A stretch of 64,000 nucleotides of DNA from Psococerastis gibbosa. Taxonomy: Eukaryota; Arthropoda; Insecta; Psocodea; Psocidae. The notes below the pieces were generated by a model. That model searched no databases. It worked only from the letters and a program-made list of their open reading frames with translations, and was not told the DNA's origin. Numbering within the stretch: position 1 is the stretch's first letter; every line of letters begins with the position of its first letter. Made by a program: the position numbers and the translations under genes. The DNA lies in the NCBI GenBank assembly GCA_963971405.1, contig OZ020489.1, positions 19,556,290 to 19,620,289 on the forward strand. Reading direction: 5' to 3'. Positions 1-11,096 of the stretch are shown in pieces.

Positions 1-371
1 TGTTAGCCTAGCATTATTTCCCCTGACTAATATCCGCATAAATTATGGTAAAATAATTCAGAACACCATTAACTACCCTACCTGCTACCTGCATTATTAA
101 GCACGGAAACATCTGTCTTTTCAACTATAGCATATACTTACCTTACTATTTGTTGCAATGCTGCCTTGGTTGCCATTTAGCTTCGACTAGCTAATGAAAG
201 AAACTACACCAGTGGCTTATCTGAGGCTCTATGCGACCGCTTGGCCAGTTAATTAAAAAGAAAAAGAAAATATTTTGAACAATTGACAAGTTGAAATGCA
301 TTTTCTCATTGGGCCAGAAAAGCCTCCAGGCTCGGCAAGAAACCTATTTGTAAGCTACAAAATATTTAAGC

Positions 372-780
372 CTTTAAGAGTGTACAGCCCGTAGGAAATT
401 GACAGCCCGAAATTTAATACCTTTTATTTTTTATTTAATTAACTGAGCATGTTATTAAAGATTTGGCTCATCAAAGTTGTAGAAGACTACTTCATGCATC
501 ATATATTATATACTGTATATTATAAGGTATTTTTAATTTTCGAAATTGTAGTTTTTTCAGAAACATGCAAATATTTTATAAACAATAACTTTTCACGTAT
601 AATCGATTTTATAAAAAACTACAATTTCGAAAACTAAAAATACCTTATTATATTATGCATGAAGTAGTCTTCTACAACATTGATGAGCCAAATCTTTAAT
701 AACATGCTTAGTTAATTAAATACAAAATAAAAATTATTAAATTTCGGGCTGCCACGTTCCTACGGGCTGTACACTCTTTA
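372..780. mobile_element. Long palindromic (foldback) MITE, family D, copy 1
   Basis: The two halves are near-perfect inverted copies. TTTAAGAGTGTACAGCCCG at the left end pairs with CGGGCTGTACACTCTTTA at the right, and the interior arms (for example GATTTGGCTCATCAAAGTTG) also match. It sits in a Tgi intron 80 bp before the TDU1 exon. Related copies lie at 11608, 12529 and 43288. No coding capacity is visible. Confidence 0.85.
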
Positions 781-860
781 GCCATCTAACAAAATGAAAT
801 TAAATGTAAGATTCTACGATTGAAAATGGGCCTTTAACAATTATTATTATTATGTTGCAG

Positions 861-995
861 AGGACGTCTGTGATCCTGCTATTGACGAACATTTTCGGAG
901 GTCCCTTGGGAAAGAATATTCTAGTATTTTCTCTCCTGTCAAAACTGATCTCCGTACAGACTCCACCTCCAGTTCAGATCCAACAGGACTTTCGG
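861..995 (+). CDS. Tgi: Tgi penultimate coding exon (TDU1)
   Basis: The acceptor is ttgcag ending at 860 and the donor is GTGAGC at 996. The exon ends in phase 1. It encodes the first TDU motif followed by a Ser/Thr-rich linker. Confidence 0.88.
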
Positions 996-1780
996 GTGAG
1001 CTTCCATGTTAGGCGATTTCGCTTTTAATTCTGATGCCTCTTAATTACTCAACTGTAAAATCGAAAGGGCCAGACTAGTTCAGTATCGGTTATTTCGTAG
1101 TGACGCTAAATTATGTATGTCATGTGCAGCCATTTAATTTGGTTATTTTCTTTGGCTTTCTGGCCTGTCCCACTGGTGAATGCAGACTTTTTAGGTGTAT
1201 TTAGACTTCCTAGCGATTCAAACCCATGCTTTAGCTTGTTTATTCGTCTAGCAGATTTAGCCCAAAACCCAACGTAGTAAGAGAATTTATTAATAGGCTA
1301 ATAGTACAATCCAGGCATTCGCCCTTGATCTCAAGCTAACCATACTAGCAAAGGAACTCGAATTTTATGCCACATTTTCCCACAGCTGTCTAGGCTGTAC
1401 ATGTCATGACACAGATCAGATTTTATGTTCAGCCTTAAGGATAGTAAAAAAAACGAAATTATAGCTATAGAGCTATACAATAATATATAATATAATATAT
1501 ACAGTGTTTATAGTACCCAATAAATAAAATCCAAATGGATTTATTTGTCTTTTCTCCTGACATCTCCAATTTTGTTTTTAAATCGAATTGTTTTTCAGTG
1601 GATGACCATTTTGCGAAAGCATTGGGGCCCACTTGGACAAAACTAAAAGAACAAGAAAGTCTGGCGGGGAGCAAGAACAGCCACGGGACCTCAACGACGG
1701 ACCCAGCTACTCTAAAAAAGAAGAACAAAGATAGTGCTGTATTGAGCGACAAAAGACGAGCTGTTGTCAGTACTACGTAG
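861..1780 (+). CDS. Tgi: Tgi / VGLL4-like TEAD cofactor, 3' part (two exons)
   Basis: Joined exons 861-995 and 1599-1780 encode the C-terminal end of a vestigial-like 4 protein. Exon 1 reads from codon 863 and carries a first TDU motif (IDEHFRRSLGKEY). Exon 2 carries a second (VDDHFAKALGPTW), completed by the split Val codon at the junction (G at 995, TG at 1599-1600). The tail is basic and Ser/Thr-rich and ends in TAG at 1778-1780. In the family, paired TDU motifs bind Scalloped/TEAD in the nucleus and compete with Yorkie/YAP, lowering Hippo-target transcription. Both exons have clean AG acceptors and the first a GTGAGC donor. The 5' part of the gene lies left of the window. Two tandem TDUs with this spacing distinguish VGLL4/Tgi from single-TDU vestigial proteins, so the family call is strong. 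Confidence 0.9.
1599..1780 (+). CDS. Tgi: Tgi terminal coding exon (TDU2)
   Basis: The acceptor is tttttcag ending at 1598. The exon encodes the second TDU motif and about 40 further residues to the TAG stop. Upstream in-frame codons belong to the intron. Confidence 0.88.
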
Positions 1781-2150
1781 AATATTGTTTATCTTCACCT
1801 TAAGGTAATTAAGGCGAATAATTTGGCATTTTCTTAATAGGGTACCAATATAATAGTAATATACATTAACGGTCACTTGGCTAGGCCAATAGCAAACCGG
1901 GGTACTACATCAGCTAAAAGTCCGACCCTTGTGGTGTGGTGCAATCCCATAAGATATATTCAATCGTTTCGGCTGATAATACTGGTCGCAAAAGGAGGAG
2001 AATTGTCGCCAAGCCGTAGGTTAAACTCCAACTGTAAACTTGCGTTGTTAGATTTCATTCAGCAACCCAAGTCCCTTAAGGGCACTTAATGCTGATTTTT
2101 CTTTTTTACATTTATACATTATGATTTGACAATAAATAAATTCTTTCATT
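1781..2150 (+). other. Probable 3' UTR of the Tgi gene
   Basis: AT-rich sequence follows the stop codon. Overlapping AATAAA signals at 2131-2140 give the nearest plausible polyadenylation site. The UTR end is inferred. Confidence 0.45.
2131..2140 (+). terminator. Candidate polyadenylation signal, Tgi
   Basis: AATAAATAAA contains two overlapping AATAAA hexamers about 350 bp after the Tgi stop codon. Confidence 0.4.
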
Positions 2151-2159
2151 AATTCATAT

Positions 2160-2700
2160 GGGTTTGTGATAAAATATTTAGAGGAGAATCCTCCGAATTC
2201 TGGAGAATTTCTAGTGGGTTCGGAGACTGTCTGGAGGTAGTGTTGTTACGCCTTCCCATAAAACAGTTTTGTGGTTTGTGTTTTAGAGTATATACTGTGA
2301 ATTTTTGATTAATGATGTAAAGTTGTGCGACAAGGTTTATAGATTTAAAAAATTGGGTTGTGGAGGCAACGGCAGTGAGACTATTGCAGAGAATATGGGG
2401 TAAGGTGAGGTGCGGGTAGTTTGCGTCTAGTTATATCATTGGGTTGTAGTGTCCACGGAAGTGAGATTATTGTGGAGATGATGGGGTAAGGTGTGAGGTG
2501 GGGGGGGGGGGGGTGAATACCGGTTTTCCTGCCATTAGATGGCCATGTATGTATGCATGTATGACCTTAAATGGCCAAATCGAAAAATGGAGTAGTATAG
2601 AAAACAAGAGCTCAATTTTTAGTACCCTAACCTCTAGATTCAATAAAGAGGGAATGAAATTTCTAAGGACTACTTAAATGGGATATACGTTATAGTAGAT
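2160..2700. other. No gene seen; short imperfect tandem repeat
   Basis: An approximately 97-bp unit beginning ATTGGGTTGT is repeated from about 2351 and again from about 2448, ending in a G run near 2500. No supported exon is visible. Confidence 0.4.
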
Positions 2701-2702
2701 AG

Positions 2703-2880
2703 GGCCTTCGTTAGCATGGTGTACCTAGGTGTTATTTGTGCGAGTCTCTTCACACCATGCGATCAGAGAGCTGTCGTACAGGTATTACCTAAAGAGGCGA
2801 CAGAAGAGGTTTTTTGGATATATTTATTCAATTGCTTTTATACGATTAATATTTTTAAACGGAATAAAAAATGTCCTTTA
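2703..2880 (+). repeat. SINE family B, copy 1 (diverged)
   Basis: It shares TGTGCGAGTCT, the CACACCATGCGATC block, GAGGCGAC and the A-rich end with copies at 48399 (+), 17075 (-) and 19386 (-). The tRNA-like A-box region is decayed. Confidence 0.65.
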
Positions 2881-3149
2881 TGTTAATATCGTATGTTATC
2901 ATATAACAACACATAGAGGTACAAAGTACCTATTCACCTTCTTCCTAGAAGGCCTCTACAGGCATAGAAATTAGAAAAAGGAAGATATAGATAAATGGGC
3001 GGGAACAGGTACCTCGTATCTATCCAACTCGAGTCTCCACCTAGCAGGGGTTGTAGGATCATAGACGGATGGGATGTGTTAGTCAGTACCTAATAAGCAA
3101 GACGAGTGTAGGACAAGAATGCACCTAATATTTATAGGTGTGGAAACAG

Positions 3150-3270
3150 GGGTGGCATGCTGAGTACTTTACCAAATCCGTTCGTCTGGCAAGGTGGAAG
3201 GGTTCGTTTCGAATCCATTTTCCCATACCATTCTTTCTCTACAGTCTCTTATTTATTTCAGACGTTGAAG
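3150..3270 (+). repeat. tRNA-like SINE head, diverged
   Basis: GGCAAGGTGGAAGGGTTCG followed by TTTCGAATCC resembles the B-box region of the copy near 20500-20620. The upstream AGAGGTACAAAGTACCTATT block (about 2911-2930) is also shared with 20479-20498. Confidence 0.45.
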
Positions 3271-3479
3271 AGCACCAGAGGACAAACGGGCAGACGTCGT
3301 ATTCCTAGAATGTGTGAAATGAATGTAAACTGTGAACGTGTGTAGTGTTTGTACTTAGGAACTTATTTATCACAAATATATTACATACTGTATGCTTCCA
3401 TTTGATGCAATTAGCTTACATTCTGTGACTTCCTTCCTATTTGAAATGCATGTTTGTCGTCTATTGGTAAAGGTTAATG

Positions 3480-3830
3480 GCAATGGTGTAATATTATTGG
3501 CAAGGGTCGAGTGGTTAGAGAGCTTGCATTTCAATCGGAGTTGGTAGTACGAATCCTCAAAGGGATAGGATTTACTCAATTATTCAGAGTAGAATACAAG
3601 AGCAATGAGTCAATCATCAAGAAACCATCAGTCCTTATCAGGACTAAGCCTGATTATGGAAGCAGCACCCACTTCAGAAACGTCGCCCCCTTCGCCTGGC
3701 AATGGGCTCCGCCATAATTGTTCGATGACTGTTAGGCCCCTGCCTCTTGAATATTAACGCAGCAGGCAATGCAAGTCCGACTAACCCTTTGTTTGATGAA
3801 TGTTTGTAATATTATTAGTAAGGCAGTAAT
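3480..3830. repeat. SINE-like repeat with conserved core, copy 1
   Basis: A tRNA-like stretch (GAGTGGTTAGAGAGC, then GTACGAATCC) is followed by a core AGAACGTCGCCCCCTTC-like block, a GACTGTTAGGCCCCTGCCTCT block and an end resembling the inverted start. The core recurs at 10143-10345. Confidence 0.5.
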
Positions 3831-4340
3831 TACAGCAAGGAAAAGTAAGAGAATGTATTGTAATTAAGGGAAAGATTGCAATTTATAGTAACATTAGTAC
3901 TTTTTTTTCAAATGGCTGCACTGGTTGAATGGAGCGATTGTCAATGGTACGGTACCGTATGCATAAGAAGTTACATATTAGTTACATTATTTATTCATTT
4001 ATTTGGTCCAATGTGGAAAAAATATGATGCCACCAGGCTGACAAAGTTGCTTAAAGCAGGCGTTGGCAAACAAACAAACGCCTGTAGTTAATTTTGCGGT
4101 TTGCCATCTTTATCTTTTAGGACGCACATAATTATTATGAATTAGCCTTCACTAGTAGGCTATTCTTTTCGAAACTTAAGACATATGCTTTAGAGTTTAG
4201 CCTGCATGTTTGTGTACAAAATGACCAAGAAAATATGTGAATATTGGAGTTTTCCATAGAATAATTCAACAAGGCCTCCACCTCACTGCGATTTAAAAGT
4301 GATGCTACACAACAGCGCGAGCCTATACCTGCTCTTACCT

Positions 4341-4738
4341 AAGGTGCCCATTCCATCGACCGGCTAGGGCTATTTACAAAAACGGTGACGTGGTAGCAGA
4401 CATGCAAGACTTAGGTGGCGTTTCCACCGACCTCGCATTGCAGAATGCAAATGACATTGACGGAAATTAGAATTTTTCTTTTTATAGAAATCTATTAAAA
4501 TTTTTGTACTTAACATATCCCATGACGCCATTTTTTAATTTTAATTTGCTTGTTTGTGATTTTACTGTATGATCATTGATCAATTTTAACTATGGCAGAG
4601 AGGAAAATAAACATTTCCGTCAATTCTGCAATGCGAGGTCGGTGGAAACCCCGCCTAAGTCTTGAATGTCTGCTACCACGTCACCGTTTTTGGAAATAGC
4701 CCTAGCCGGTCAATGGAATGGGCACCTTGTTGGCGCGG
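4341..4738. mobile_element. Foldback MITE family A, copy 1
   Basis: Outer arms AAGGTGCCCATTCCATCGAC / inverted ...ATGGAATGGGCACCTT enclose a block GTGACGTGGTAGCAGACAT and an inner inverted pair (GTTTCCACCGACCTCGCATT / AATGCGAGGTCGGTGGAAAC). It contains no coding sequence. Other copies lie at 5001, 33961, 47897 and 53949, with a half copy at 4775. Confidence 0.88.
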
Positions 4739-4774
4739 CATACTTATAGATCGGGGTGCATTGTATCTCTTTCG

Positions 4775-4957
4775 TATGGGATATGTTAAGTACAAACATT
4801 TTAATAGATTTCTATAAAAAGAAAAATTCTAATTTCCGTCAATGTCATTTGCATTCTGCAATGCGAGATTGGTGGAAACGCAACCTATGTCTTGAATGTC
4901 TGCTACCACGTCACTGTTTTTGGAAATAGCCCTAGCCGGTCAATGGAATGGGCACCT
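4775..4957. mobile_element. Foldback MITE family A, right half only
   Basis: It begins in the interior (ATGGGATATGTTAAGTAC) and continues to the outer right end GGGCACCT. The left arm is missing. It lies between two full copies, so 4341-5385 is a cluster of three. Confidence 0.8.
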
Positions 4958-5000
4958 ATATGATTCAAAACTCTGTTGAGGCGTTATTGGTAATGTCTAT

Positions 5001-5385
5001 AAGGCGCCCATTCCATTGACCGGCTAGGGCTATTTCCAACAACGATGACGTGGTAGCAGACATTCAAGACTTAGGTGGCGTTTCCACCGACCTCGCATTG
5101 CAGATTGCAAATGACATTGACGGAAATGTTTTTTTTTTTTAATAGAAATCTATTAAAATGTTTGTAATTAACATATCCCATGAAGCCATTTTTTAATTTT
5201 AGTTTGTTTGTTTGTGACTTTACTGTTTGATCATTGATCAATTTTAACTATGGCATAGAGGAAAATAAACATTTCCGTCACTTCTGCAATGCGAGGTCAG
5301 TGGAATCGCCACCTAAGTCTTGAATGTCTGCTACCACGTCACCGTTGTTGGAAATAGCCCTAGCCGGTCAATGGAATGGGCACCT
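5001..5385. mobile_element. Foldback MITE family A, copy 3
   Basis: Full-length nested palindrome starting AAGGCGCCCATTCCATTGAC and ending CAATGGAATGGGCACCT, in the same orientation of the central segment as copy 1. Confidence 0.88.
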
Positions 5386-6140
5386 AAGTTCACTATGCAT
5401 TTTGCCATGTTGGATTTCTATACGAAAGTTCCTGATAGCCTAGATACTCTGCAGTGGAAATGGCGGGAGAATTTAAAATTTTATGTCAGAACGCCAACCA
5501 AAAATGTAACAACTTTGTTGTGTTGGCCCTCCCTTCCAGTCGTCAAAACCAGCTGTAAATGTTGTACATTCGTAGTTTAATTTTCCAGTTTATTTATGAT
5601 AACTTTAATTCATTTCTTTATTAACGTAGTTTAAAGCAGACAATGACGACAAAAGAGCTGTATTGTAAGGTAAGGTCAGGTGTATTCTTGCTGACAATTG
5701 CCAGTTATCTCCTTTGTGTACGTGTTACTGACTAACTTATCTGTTCCAAACGGCAGATCAATATTTTCATTGCAATAATTTATCTTTATTACAGAAAAAT
5801 GATAGGAACTTTCGTGGTTTCTAGTTCAATGATTTGAGTATATTCCTCTAATTAATTGGGAAAGTTGTATCCTCTTGAACTGTATTGTATCTTAAGTGGC
5901 CTAAAATTATTACCTGCTCAATCAGGCCTAAGAGTGTAATGTCATGCGGTAGCTGTGCGTACGCTGGATGTTTGTGAGATAAGAAGTGGATTAATAAATA
6001 AGCAGATAACATTTGTTTTAACATTATTATTTAAAGTCAGTTATGAGTCGTAGGGTACCTACCTATCTATTTTATCGGATAGAGAATAAAAGAGATGTAG
6101 CAGCTTATGTAAACTTCTTTCATGATTACTCCTGTTACAT
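5386..6140. other. No gene seen
   Basis: AT-rich unique-looking sequence. Short open frames here have no recognisable motif or splice context. Confidence 0.3.
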
Positions 6141-6144
6141 TGTG

Positions 6145-6325
6145 TCAATGATAAGTTCAGCTCGTCCATTATTGCTGTTAGTGGGTGTAGGTTGACATCG
6201 AGGATGTGTAACAATTTGTCAATGGCCAAATATGCATACGGCAATAATATAAATAAAATCCGATGATCCATGGGGGCATGGCATGGAGCACCATAAGTAG
6301 GCTTAAGTCGTTAAAAACCCCGTCT
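6145..6325 (-). repeat. Repeat W, copy 1, with a conserved minus-strand frame
   Basis: The plus-strand block TGTAGGTTGACATCGAG and surrounding sequence recur at 33345-33510. On the minus strand both copies keep a frame reading LDVNLH and AIMD, so this may be the relic of a coding repeat. The family is not recognised. Confidence 0.5.
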
Positions 6326-6465
6326 AGTCCTTTTATTTATTTATTTATATTATTTTTATTATGAACACATTTCGGGTACGGTATGTATTGAGTTACTTGT
6401 ATCGTACAGTGTAACATTCTCTATACTATATTCGTCAGTGGGCTAGAGTCATCCAACTGTAAAAA

Positions 6466-6505
6466 AATTTATTTTGGAAATAAATTTTGATTGATTGATT
6501 GATGT
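6466..6505 (+). repeat. Probable LINE 3' tail with (GATT)n
   Basis: TATTTTGGAAATAAATTTT is followed by GATTGATTGATTGATG. An AATAAA-like signal with a short tandem tail is typical of non-LTR 3' ends. No coding part remains. Confidence 0.35.
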
Positions 6506-7300
6506 CTGAAACGCGCCCAGTTAGAATTTAGAAATGTTTATGATCTGGCTAGTATGTGGGGTTACTGAAACGTTGTCAGCTGTCACTTGTCAGTGGATCA
6601 CTACGGAACGGAACCACTATGATGTGATGCCTAAAATTTTTGACGGGAGCCGCATTTAGAGTAGCTAAGTGTAATCTAATTGCAGTAATTAGACGCTGAG
6701 TGTGAACCTTCGTAAAGGAAGTGGAAACCTTGTGGCAATTAATAATTTCCGAATATAAAATTAACCTATATTTCAGTGGAAATTGTAAAAAATTGTAAAT
6801 ATCAATTTCTATTTTGAAAACTAACAATATTTTCTATGAAACAGTACCTATACAGTAATTCAATTGTCTGCACTCTGCAGTATAGCCTACAACAGCCAAC
6901 ATCGCTGTTACGTTAAGTGCTGGATTTCCCCCAGGTCTATTTTACTTTGGCTGATTGAATTAAAATCTCGGGAACCATTATTTTCTCATGAAGTGATGCT
7001 GTCTGTCTGAAGTACCTATAGGATGCTCTCAGATTTGTTTTTTCCAAGCGAATATCACATTTAAATTTAGGCTTATTATTTTTCAACTCTCACTTCACTT
7101 CATATTTTCAGCGTGACTAACTCTGCTTTATTTTTATTTACTTAAATGTCCCGAAGAACTTTTTATTAACCTAGGCCTACTTCAAGTGGCCCATTGGTCC
7201 CTTGCCCAATGCCAACGACCCCATGGATTTCGGAATTTCATTGAAATCCATGTAGTTGTTTGCTCACTGTTTTAGTCAAATACGCTTTGATGTGTATCTA

Positions 7301-7461
7301 GGGTTGCCAACTTTTTTTTCTCGAAATAAAGTACATCTGACTTTTGAGAAGGAAAATAAAGAGTACTGCATTTCAAAAAAGAGTACTTAGTATATTTACT
7401 ATAAAATGAGTAAATGAGAAAAAGAGTACAATACTCTGAAATAGAGTACGGTTGGCAACCC
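7301..7461. mobile_element. TA-flanked MITE (Tc1/mariner-like ends)
   Basis: The terminal inverted repeats are GGGTTGCCAAC and GTTGGCAACCC, flanked on both sides by TA (7299-7300 and 7462-7463). The 161-bp interior repeats the motif AGAGTAC several times. It has no coding capacity. Confidence 0.8.
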
Positions 7462-7574
7462 TATGTCTATCACCGTCACTAACGCCGATCAGCCACAGTT
7501 ATAAAACTTGATTTTTCGAATGAGTTCCAAACTGATATTTGGAACTGGAACACATAGGCCTCCTACATTATTTA

Positions 7575-7635
7575 TAAGGCGGTTATTCCACAGACGTCAA
7601 TAGCGATTATTGACGTCGGTGGATTAAGCGCCTTA
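7575..7635. mobile_element. Minimal 61-bp foldback element
   Basis: TAAGGCGGTTATTCCACAGA on the left mirrors GTGGATTAAGCGCCTTA on the right, and GACGTCAATA / TATTGACGTC form the core. Its outer AGGCG...TTCCAC signature matches the larger foldback elements at 4341, 19187, 36005 and 53267. Confidence 0.7.
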
Positions 7636-8049
7636 AATAACGAGGAACATTTTTTTAACTTTTTGAGATATCAATTATGACTACGATTGAAATTTCCTGC
7701 GAAATTTTACTTTGTGAAAAAAAACGGAAAGTGCGGGGGACAATAAAGTCAATGTATCAGGCCATAACTCAGTCATTTATAAATATAAAACATGCGAAAA
7801 TGTCCATTTGCTCTTATAATGTAAATTACAACAAGTAAAAATCGAAGCCCTATTACATGCAATATATTTGTTCAGATATTTCTAATCATGCATACGGAAC
7901 CTTCAAATTGGACGAATGAGAATGATTTAGTTTACTAAGTACATTAAGCTACTTACAAAAAGTATGCCTTTTAATCCCCCGTTAGGCATTTAAAGAAGCT
8001 ATATTATCCCCCTGAAAATTACCACAAGGTTGAGGTCAACAATTTTATT

Positions 8050-8160
8050 GCACATTTATATCAGCTGTCCGTACGTCGTCCCACGTATGGACAAAGGCCC
8101 CTTCTGGACTAATATCGCATTCCCTTGCGGCTTCTTGAATGTTATGTAATCTACCAGAGA
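8050..8160. repeat. Possible LINE relic
   Basis: CCGTACGTCGTCCCACGTATG followed by GACAAAGGCCCCTTCTGGAC resembles a block common near the 3' ends of arthropod non-LTR elements. This is from memory of the pattern only. Confidence 0.25.
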
Positions 8161-8365
8161 CTTGTTTTTTAGATGACCGTGTCACCTTTGCTTAATTAGC
8201 CGCGAAAACCGTCTGTTTATCAGTTTATTGTTGGGAAAATTTGAAAATTCCAGTGATCGACGGTTCTCTGCCCAGGCTTGTTAGTGTGGGGGGTTTAGTA
8301 CTGTATATTTTCGTAAAAAAGTGAGTGGTGATGGAAAACAATAATAATTGGGTCTGGTGATTGAC

Positions 8366-8500
8366 ATGCTTCGGGTTGCTAATGTTAAAGGCTGGTCGAG
8401 GTTGTCTTTAAGAAAAAAGAAAGATGCTGACTTGGAGACTGACCAAAAGCGGTTTATGACCTTTTTCAAGGCCGCTGATTACGCCAATTGTTATATCAAG
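8366..8500 (+). CDS. Candidate first coding exon of myosin V
   Basis: The frame ends ...ADYANCYIK exactly in phase 0 at a GTACTT donor (8501). Exon 2 (10826) starts in phase 0 with GARIWIQHP. Known class V myosins begin with a short stretch ending in LYTK/LYAQ-like residues at exactly this intron position, so the fit in phase and sequence is good. Two ATGs are possible: 8366, giving 45 residues, and 8456 (MTFFKAADYA...), giving 15 and closer to the family's usual 8-15 residues. The in-frame stop TAA at 8345-8347 limits the exon upstream. Neither ATG has a strong start context. The exon could also be spurious. Confidence 0.42.
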
Positions 8501-8609
8501 GTACTTATTATTGATTCCTTGTATTCCTCGTATTTGTACTTGCTATATGGAGTTCAAAATTTCGTACATTTAAATTATCACAGCGTCCGAAGTGATATTT
8601 TAAGCTGAG

Positions 8610-10140
8610 CGTTTAACTGGCAATATAGGCTATAACATAAATTGCCCCATGATCTTAAAAGGCAAAAAATACCATTAATATTCTTGGGAACTTCGATAGA
8701 TAGCCTACTTCAAAAATATAAAAATATAATATGCTTTTGCATTTAAGCTATTCCTAAGTAAGGTACATTTTATTTTATTTGCCTCCATAGGGCCCCCTTG
8801 ATAAAACGAGACTAGAATTAAAAAAAATTGGAAAACGATAAGTGCATATTTTATATAATAGTAGTAAATCGGCCGCGTATAAAGCATGCTTTTTGAAAAA
8901 ACTTGATTGCTTGTAAATTTTTCATCCGACGTCTTTCTTATACTGTAAATTTTAAGTGGGGCTGGATAACAATGAATTAAGTTGATTAATTTCGTCCAAA
9001 AAATAGACGGACATTCCTTTTTAACAAAAGATTTAGAAATCTCCCTTAATTAATCCTTTTTAGCATTTGAATAATAATATGCAGTAGTCCTAATATTGTA
9101 CAGTGAGCAAATATAAAATAAGTAGTTTAGTTGTATTGACATCAAGGTCAATACGCCCACATTGTGGGCAAACTGGTTGGAGCTGACTTGTCTTCGTTCA
9201 TTATTTTTCAAAACGTTTACATAACCGCATTGAGGTTATTTCTTTTACTACTTGGCAAAAAAAACATGTTTTTTTAATATGACATCAATTTAATGAATAT
9301 CTAGAGATGGAATTCGAAGCATGTCCTATTTCAAACCACATGTTATCTAGTTGTTTCGCCTTTTGAGTTGGTTACGTTTGGTGAGAAATAATAGTTTATT
9401 GATTAGCCGCAGTTTGGGCACGGATTCTAATTTTTATTTCAACCGATGATGAAGAAAATGTTGGGCTTTTGTCGGGAGACTTCGCCCTAGTAATAAGTAA
9501 TAGTAGTATTAGTATCTACTATAGTAGTAATAGTAATAAGAATTAGCCGGTAGTTGAATTCAGATTCTTGCAAGACCGAATATTTCGATACAGCTGAAGA
9601 TGGTGGCTTTAAAAAAAAGGCATCGAGAGCGTTTTAAGTTGAGCGGACGAACAAGGCATCCTCCACTTTGATGGCGAAAAGGGGCAAAGACCCACATTTG
9701 CAGAAGTTCACGAGGAGGTCTTGATAATCAATTCTCATCTTTCCCTTCTGATCTGAGGTGTTAAGGTATTTGCTAATGGTAGAGTAAGATTAGTGGCTGA
9801 GAAATTTATATAATGTGCTTGAAGTGGGTTCTCACAAAAAGTGCGAGTGTTTGATGTAATCCCAGCCATCTGAATGCTGTGCACCTTAATCTACAATGAT
9901 CTCAATGACCGTTTACGTGCTATAGATTGCCAAAACTGACAGAAACCTGCCAGACTTGCCACTCTTGCTCAGATCGGAAGGGAATTGACGACTGTGTGAG
10001 ACTGTTTTTTAGCGGCTTCACTATTGTAACGCAAACCCAGACCATATCGAAGCAAAATAGGACTTGGTTCAGCTACCAACAGAGCTAAGAAAAGTGTGAA
10101 AAAGGTCGAATTCCCGCTAAATCCTAGCTTAAAAAAAATC
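8610..10140. other. Intron 1 of myosin V (if exon 1 is right); no gene seen
   Basis: AT-rich, with a decayed TAGTA-type simple repeat at 9490-9545. No supported exon. Confidence 0.3.
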
Positions 10141-10142
10141 TA

Positions 10143-10345
10143 TTGGTTAAGGATAATGGCAATCGTGCAGTAGTATTTAACAAAGCGTTAGTTGGACTTA
10201 CATTGTCTGTTGTGTCAGTAGTCATCAGAACGTCGCCCCCTTCCTCTGACAAATTTTCTTCAGTGACTGTGAGACCCCTCTGCCTCTAATGACTACTTAC
10301 TCAACAGACAATGTAAGTCCCATTCCAACTATTACTTTTTTAAAT
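10143..10345. repeat. Palindromic copy of the 3480-3830 repeat core
   Basis: TTGGACTTACATTGTCTG on the left pairs with CAGACAATGTAAGTCCCA on the right. The centre carries the same AACGTCGCCCCCTTC and GACTGTGAGACCCC blocks as the 3.5-kb copy. Confidence 0.55.
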
Positions 10346-10825
10346 AGGCAAAACGTCTTGGGGAAGAAAGTAGTAGTAATACTCTCTAGGGGGCACGATA
10401 GACTTGAGCGCATAAGCAAAAACCTACCCCAAAATAAGAAAAACATGTTATTGTTGTGAAATTGTTCTGCCGAATCAACAATCATTATTTTCTGAGTTCA
10501 GACTAAGTTCCCTTGCACGCATCGCAGTTTCCCACCTCATTAGGCTAGACTTGTGATCTCCTCTGGAGAGAATAATACATAAATTACCCTAGCAACAACA
10601 ATTCCGCAGTATGTCGTTCATACAGTAATTCTTATTCTCAATCCGAGGTCACTTATCTATACAAGTAGCTTTAGTTGCTATCTTGAGGTTTATAGCTTCG
10701 TAAGCCAACAATGCTTGCAATCGAACAATATTAAAATTAAATAATGCTTAATGCGCATTTATCTTCGTAAATTTTGGTTCACTATACTTTATGTAGCCAA
10801 TCGTCTAACTTTTTTCATACTTCAG

Positions 10826-11096
10826 GGAGCTCGAATATGGATTCAGCACCCCGTTTTAGTCTGGGAACCTGCGGAAGTGGTCGATTATGTCTCGAACACT
10901 CTCAAGGTGGAATTCGAGGATGGACGTACACAAGAGCTCAAAATCGGTACCGATGCCGATTTACCTCCTCTGCGAAATCCAGAAATACTCCTAGGAGAAA
11001 ACGATTTGACGGCACTTAGTTATCTCCACGAACCCGCAGTGCTTCACAATTTAAATCATCGATTTTGCACTCTCTCTACAATATATACTTATTGCG
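10826..11096 (+). CDS. didum: Myosin V exon 2: SH3-like N-terminus
   Basis: Starts GARIWIQHP after ttcag; contains [19 protein letters not shown] and IYTYC; donor GTGAGT, phase 1. Confidence 0.93.

Noticed and set aside
3876-4091. 71-codon plus-strand frame with hydrophobic stretches
   Set aside because: Overlaps AT-rich intergenic sequence with no motif, start context or splice signal.
10751-10825. In-frame extension of myosin exon 2 back to ATG at 10751 as the true start
   Set aside because: The upstream 25 codons are intron-like, a good acceptor (ttcag) precedes GARIW, and class V myosins have an intron here.
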